Shown: positions 7,401-8,917 of the stretch, one piece after another
Position numbering within the stretch: the stretch's first letter is position 1
How the letters are laid out: every line of letters starts with the position of its first letter
Assembly: GCA_001916005.1 (NCBI GenBank)
Contig: MNRP01000012.1
Span: forward strand, 1-8,917
Origin: Clostridium sp. 26_22
Lineage (GTDB): Bacteria > Bacillota > Clostridia > TANB77 > CAG-508
Reading direction: 5' to 3'
Length of the DNA stretch: 8,917 bases
Program-made: the position numbers and the translations under genes
Notes under the pieces: model-generated
Databases searched by the model: none
Seen by the model: only the letters and a program-made list of their open reading frames with translations
Told to the model about the DNA's origin: nothing

Positions 7401-7925
7401 TTGTATTTCGATATAATAATCATCTCCAAATACTTTTTTATGCCATAATGCAACTTGTTCTGCTTTTTCATTTTGTCCACTTAATAGTGCTTGGTTTACT
7501 TCTCCTGCTAGACAAGCACTTAAACATATTAATCCTTCATGGTATTTTTCTAATATTTCTCTATCTATACGTGGTTTGTAGTAATAACCATCAACAAAGC
7601 TTAATGATACTAATTTACTTAAGTTTTTATAGCCTTCATTATTTTTTGCAAGTAAAATTAAGTGATAGTAGTGATTGTCTATTCCCGGTTGTTTGTCTGT
7701 TCTTGAACGTGGTGCAACATATACTTCACATCCTATTATTGGTTTTACTCCTTCTTTTTTACAGGCTTTATAAAAGTCAATAGCTCCAAACATTACTCCA
7801 TGGTCTGTTATTGCTATTGAGTCCATTCCTAGTTCTTTTGCTCTTACTGGTAAGTCTTTTATTCTATTTGCTCCATCTAATAAACTAAATTCACTATGTA
7901 TATGTAAGTGTACAAATTTTGACAT
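4449..7925 (-). CDS. dnaE: DNA polymerase III subunit alpha
   Basis: A complete 1158-aa replicative polymerase of the DnaE1 type. The N-terminal PHP domain (about 1-210) keeps apparent metal ligands: H8, H10, D17, H42, E67, H88, C138, D205 and H207. The palm has the catalytic acidic residues D400 and D402 in PDFDVDF (397-403) and D550 in KMDFLGLRNL; the GPGRGSGAGS motif is at 357-365. A helix-hairpin-helix region lies near 857-885, the beta-clamp binding motif QVSMF at 914-918, and an OB-fold at about 1013-1090. A short C-terminal domain follows. The presence of PHP at the N-terminus and the absence of an internal DnaQ-type exonuclease separate it from PolC. Start ATG at 7925 has an AAGAGG ribosome binding site. 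It is monocistronic, with its own promoter and terminator. In Firmicutes that also carry PolC, DnaE typically extends primers; a second polymerase is not visible here. Confidence 0.98.
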   Translation of the reverse strand: MSKFVHLHIHSEFSLLDGANRIKDLPVRAKELGMDSIAITDHGVMFGAIDFYKACKKEGVKPIIGCEVYVAPRSRTDKQPGIDNHYYHLILLAKNNEGYKNLSKLVSLSFVDGYYYKPRIDREILEKYHEGLICLSACLAGEVNQALLSGQNEKAEQVALWHKKVFGDDYYIEIQNNGIKEQVLANQKLVQLARKLDIPLVATNDAHYLKREDAYNHEVLLCIQTGKRMSDEDRMKFDTDELYVKSPEEMAEYFKAFPDAIENTVKIAEQCNVEFEFGHTILPNYDVPPEYPTHYDFLKELCDKGLKKRYGENLSEEIQKRAEYELSIIKKMGYVDYYLIVWDFIHYAKTNGIPVGPGRGSGAGSILAYAIEITDIDPIKYGLLFERFLNPERISMPDFDVDFSDERRQEVIDYVARKYGHDHVSQIITFGTMAAKMVIRDVARVLDYPYAEADALAKMIPNEIHITIKKALEQNKELKDRYDTDEQTRKILDIAMGLEGMPRQASTHACGVVITKDPVDTYVPLYVRDGQINTQYIMTTLEELGLLKMDFLGLRNLTVIQNTIDMVKENHGIDVEFDQDMSDPKVYKLWQDGNTSGIFQFESQGMTNFMKELKPDCLEDLIAGVSLYRPGPMDQIPRYIRGKQNPGHNEYTHPSLEPILNVTYGCMVYQEQVMQIVRDLAGYSLGRADLVRRAMGKKKLDVMAKEREVFIHGQVDENGNIEVPGCVRNGIDEVSANKIFDEMAEFAKYAFNKSHAACYAVVSYRTAYLKAYYPAEFMAATLNSYLGNLDKAPQYIDECKRLGIQILKPDINKSFEKFTVEDGKIRFGLGAIKNVGTIPVENIVKERKEKGEYKSFTDFCERVSELQVNKKCVESLIKAGAFQEFEQTRATLLASFEAIIDTIQSGNKKGFNGQVSMFDIGTKQEKEDMEKQKYKFEEYEEMPEKEMLSMEKEMLGIYISGHPLEKMREQIMHSTNINSLDLSKIAEQADTTNIEENTQQIQNAKPKFVDAQKVKYAGIITSIKKKYTKNNKIMAFITIEDLYGTAEIIAFENAVINAGKSLIEENIVVVDGRLSIRDDQEPTIIANEIKDLGEEKPNVITFDITNYTEEQKEKLRCAIKYFSGDRNNMNVQVKIGEDIKPCGAIYYNDEVKKIFDRI

Positions 7926-7957
7926 TTTTATTTCCTCTTATTTATTATTTTTCTTGA

Positions 7958-7986
7958 ATTATATCAAATTTTTGTGCTATAGTAAA
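7958..7986 (-). promoter_or_regulatory. Promoter of dnaE
   Basis: The minus strand carries TTTACT (7981-7986), a 17-bp spacer and a perfect TATAAT (7958-7963), preceded by TGA to give an extended -10. Transcription should begin near 7951, about 26 nt before the ATG. The leader is plain A/T sequence with no inverted repeat. Confidence 0.78.
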
Positions 7987-7997
7987 GCATAAAATTT

Positions 7998-8037
7998 ATT
8001 AAAATATTGAAAAGAGCCTCATATTTGAGACTCTCTT
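7998..8037 (-). terminator. Intrinsic terminator of the 202-aa gene
   Basis: On the minus strand AAGAGAGTCTCA pairs with TGAGGCTCTTTT (plus arms 8026-8037 and 8010-8021) across a 4-nt loop, giving a 12-bp stem with two G-T wobbles. The tail is T-rich (TTTTCAATATTTT). It lies about 22 nt after the stop codon at 8060 and ends before the dnaE promoter, so the upstream gene and dnaE are separate units. Confidence 0.78.
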
Positions 8038-8059
8038 CGTTTTAATGATATGAAGTTAA

Positions 8060-8668
8060 TTATTTAGCTAATTTTCTTAAAATTTCCAAGACAATTATAT
8101 TCTCTCCTGGAATTTCAAACTTTTCCTTTACACTTGGACTAATGTTGTATGATACCTCTGAGGTGTCATTATTAAATGTAAACTCTGAAATATCTGGAAG
8201 AGCCTTTAAGATTTCATTTGAATATTTGTTATCATTCTTAAATCCGCTTGCTAATCCATTAAAGATGCCATATACATCATTAAGATTCAATATCTTTTCT
8301 GTTTCTTTTCCTGAATCGATGTATTTATATGTTATGAGAGTTATAAAATTTTCCTCCCATTTATCTATTAGAATTCTATCAACCCACGGAATTGAAACAA
8401 CGTTCTTATCAGTTTCTTCAATCTTTTTCTTCTTACTAGCTTCTTCCGTTATCCAGCTAATAGCTTTTGTATTACCATCGTTATAGTTTTCAAACCATCT
8501 AATGGTAGCAGCCTTATCTATTGCATTTAAAATCTGCACTAGTACATTTTTATTAACATATGATCTATTTTCTAATTTTCTAAATGAATCATACGTTTCC
8601 TTTCTGTTAATCTCCCTTTTGTAAAGTCTTCCGTACCGTGTCCACTCCAGGACAATTACTTCATTCAT
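8060..8668 (-). CDS. Hypothetical protein, 202 aa
   Basis: I do not recognise this protein. It looks soluble: no signal peptide and no membrane segment. It begins MNEVIVLEWTRYGRLYKREI, is rich in aromatic residues (Trp at four positions beyond the first, in RWFEN, SWITE, PWVDR and DKWEE), and has a lysine-rich stretch KKKKIEETDK around 79-88. The C-terminal end, IVLEILRKLAK, is probably helical. The ATG at 8668 is supported by AAAAGGAGG (8676-8684) at 7-nt spacing. It has its own strong promoter, a leader of about 100 nt with a tiny ORF and competing hairpins, and its own terminator. Lysine is often AAG, unlike the neighbouring dnaE, where AAA dominates, so acquisition is plausible. It shares its leader design, but no visible protein similarity, with the 122-aa gene at the other end of the window. 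Confidence 0.82.
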   Translation of the reverse strand: MNEVIVLEWTRYGRLYKREINRKETYDSFRKLENRSYVNKNVLVQILNAIDKAATIRWFENYNDGNTKAISWITEEASKKKKIEETDKNVVSIPWVDRILIDKWEENFITLITYKYIDSGKETEKILNLNDVYGIFNGLASGFKNDNKYSNEILKALPDISEFTFNNDTSEVSYNISPSVKEKFEIPGENIIVLEILRKLAK

Positions 8669-8675
8669 CTTTTTT

Positions 8676-8684
8676 CCTCCTTTT
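8676..8684 (-). promoter_or_regulatory. Ribosome binding site of the 202-aa gene
   Basis: The minus strand reads AAAAGGAGG, 7 nt from the ATG at 8668, which fixes the start codon. It lies about 20 nt past the mini-ORF stop, so unlike the other leader the two do not overlap. Confidence 0.75.
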
Positions 8685-8704
8685 AGTTACCTTAATTAAT
8701 GTTA

Positions 8705-8722
8705 CTATTTTTTCGGAGGCAT
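8705..8722 (-). CDS. Putative leader mini-ORF MPPKK
   Basis: On the minus strand GGAGG (8732-8736) is followed after 9 nt by ATG CCT CCG AAA AAA TAG, encoding MPPKK. As in the other leader, the SD is in the first hairpin arm, the ATG in the loop and the two proline codons in the second arm. Two Met-Pro-Pro mini-ORFs in the same structural position support a real element. Translation is not demonstrated. Confidence 0.45.
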   Translation of the reverse strand: MPPKK

Positions 8723-8740
8723 TTTTTATAGCCTCCGAAA
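8711..8740 (-). promoter_or_regulatory. Leader hairpin of the 202-aa gene
   Basis: Perfect 10-bp inverted repeat (8711-8720 with 8731-8740) around a 10-nt loop; the minus strand reads TTTCGGAGGC-loop-GCCTCCGAAA. No U-tract follows on either strand. It hides the mini-ORF SD (GGAGG) by pairing it with CCTCC. Pairing of CCTCC with the main gene's SD at 8676-8680 is only 5 bp across 34 nt, so it would compete poorly here. Confidence 0.62.
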
Positions 8741-8756
8741 TTGTTCGAAAGGCTAT
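8728..8756 (-). promoter_or_regulatory. Alternative upstream hairpin in the leader of the 202-aa gene
   Basis: On the minus strand ATAGCCT (8750-8756) pairs with AGGCTAT (8728-8734). The helix continues with one T-G wobble, a bulged T, and CGAA pairing with TTCG, for 12 pairs closing a CAAT loop. It uses the same GGAGGC bases as the hairpin 8711-8740, so the two folds exclude each other and look of similar strength by eye. Confidence 0.5.
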
Positions 8757-8775
8757 TTTTACCTTTTGCTGAATT

Positions 8776-8804
8776 ATTATACCACGTTTTTAGTGAAGTT
8801 TCAA
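8776..8804 (-). promoter_or_regulatory. Strong promoter of the 202-aa gene
   Basis: The minus strand carries TTGAAA (8799-8804), a 17-bp spacer and a perfect TATAAT (8776-8781), with TGG just before it as an extended -10. The expected start is near 8769, so the transcript includes both alternative hairpins, the mini-ORF and the main SD. Confidence 0.82.
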
Positions 8805-8836
8805 CATTTTAAATTTATATTATGTATTTAATTTAT

Positions 8837-8917
8837 GATAAAATCACCTTAAAAGTTTATAAGCAAATATTTCACCCACAATGTATAAATTTGTAAAAAA
8901 TAGAGATAATAGGAAGG
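8837..8917 (+). promoter_or_regulatory. Possible divergent promoter and ribosome binding site at the right edge
   Basis: The plus strand has an extended -10 of the form TGATAAAAT (TAAAAT hexamer 8839-8844) without a convincing -35. The window ends in AGGAAGG (8911-8917), which is a good SD. Together these suggest a rightward gene whose start codon is just outside. No start codon is visible, so this is tentative. Confidence 0.3.

Noticed and set aside
7187..7783. Plus-strand ORF of 198 aa, Leu/His-rich and membrane-like
   Set aside because: It is the antisense shadow of the dnaE PHP region. The hydrophobicity comes from reverse reading of A-rich codons.
8142..8486. Plus-strand ORF of 114 aa opposite the 202-aa hypothetical
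   Set aside because: The minus-strand ORF has a strong promoter, SD and terminator. The plus-strand one has none of these.
8711..8740. Hairpin considered as an intrinsic terminator
   Set aside because: The bases after the 3' arm are A-rich on the minus strand and mixed on the plus strand. It lies between a strong promoter and the start codon of the gene.
1..8917. CRISPR array, tRNA, rRNA or transposase
   Set aside because: No regularly spaced repeats, no cloverleaf-like segments, and no transposase or integrase motifs in any translated frame were seen.

Overview
The window comes from a very AT-rich, low-GC Gram-positive bacterium, most likely a Clostridia-type Firmicute. The evidence is A-rich coding strands, near-exclusive AAA for lysine in the core genes, AGGAGG-type ribosome binding sites, promoters of the form TTGaaa-17 bp-TATAAT with extended -10 elements, and a DnaE with an intact PHP metal site. 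Every supported gene lies on the minus strand, so the window reads from high to low coordinates.

Layout in transcription order. (1) About 8.8-8.0 kb: a hypothetical 202-aa gene with its own strong promoter, a ~100-nt structured leader and a good intrinsic terminator. (2) 7.99-4.40 kb: dnaE, encoding the DNA polymerase III alpha subunit, with its own promoter, a short plain leader and a strong terminator. (3) 4.35-0.64 kb: an apparent four-gene operon pth-rng-rimO-yqeY (peptidyl-tRNA hydrolase, RNase E/G, ribosomal protein S12 methylthiotransferase, GatB/YqeY-domain protein) from one promoter. Its gaps are 15-38 bp, and its shared theme is translation and RNA maturation. (4) 0.61-0.05 kb: a hypothetical 122-aa gene with its own promoter, an ~80-nt structured leader and a downstream hairpin.

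The most unusual signal is that the two hypothetical genes, whose proteins look unrelated, share the same kind of 5' leader. In each, a short inverted repeat pairs GGAGG with CCTCC. The same GGAGG is a Shine-Dalgarno sequence for a tiny ORF (MPPNKF or MPPKK) whose ATG lies in the loop and whose Pro-Pro codons form the closing arm. An upstream segment can pair alternatively with the SD side of the hairpin, using different sequence in the two copies. In the 122-aa gene the tiny ORF's stop codon overlaps the SD of the main gene. The dnaE and pth leaders have nothing like this. This looks like an undescribed translational control leader, or a mobile cassette expression signal. The function is inferred; the architecture is read directly.

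Both hypothetical genes also use more G/C-ending codons than the core genes between them, and each is a self-contained transcription unit, which suggests acquired cassettes. The right edge hints at a divergent rightward gene starting just outside the window. No tRNA, rRNA, CRISPR array or recognisable transposase was found, and there is no gene-free stretch over 300 bases.
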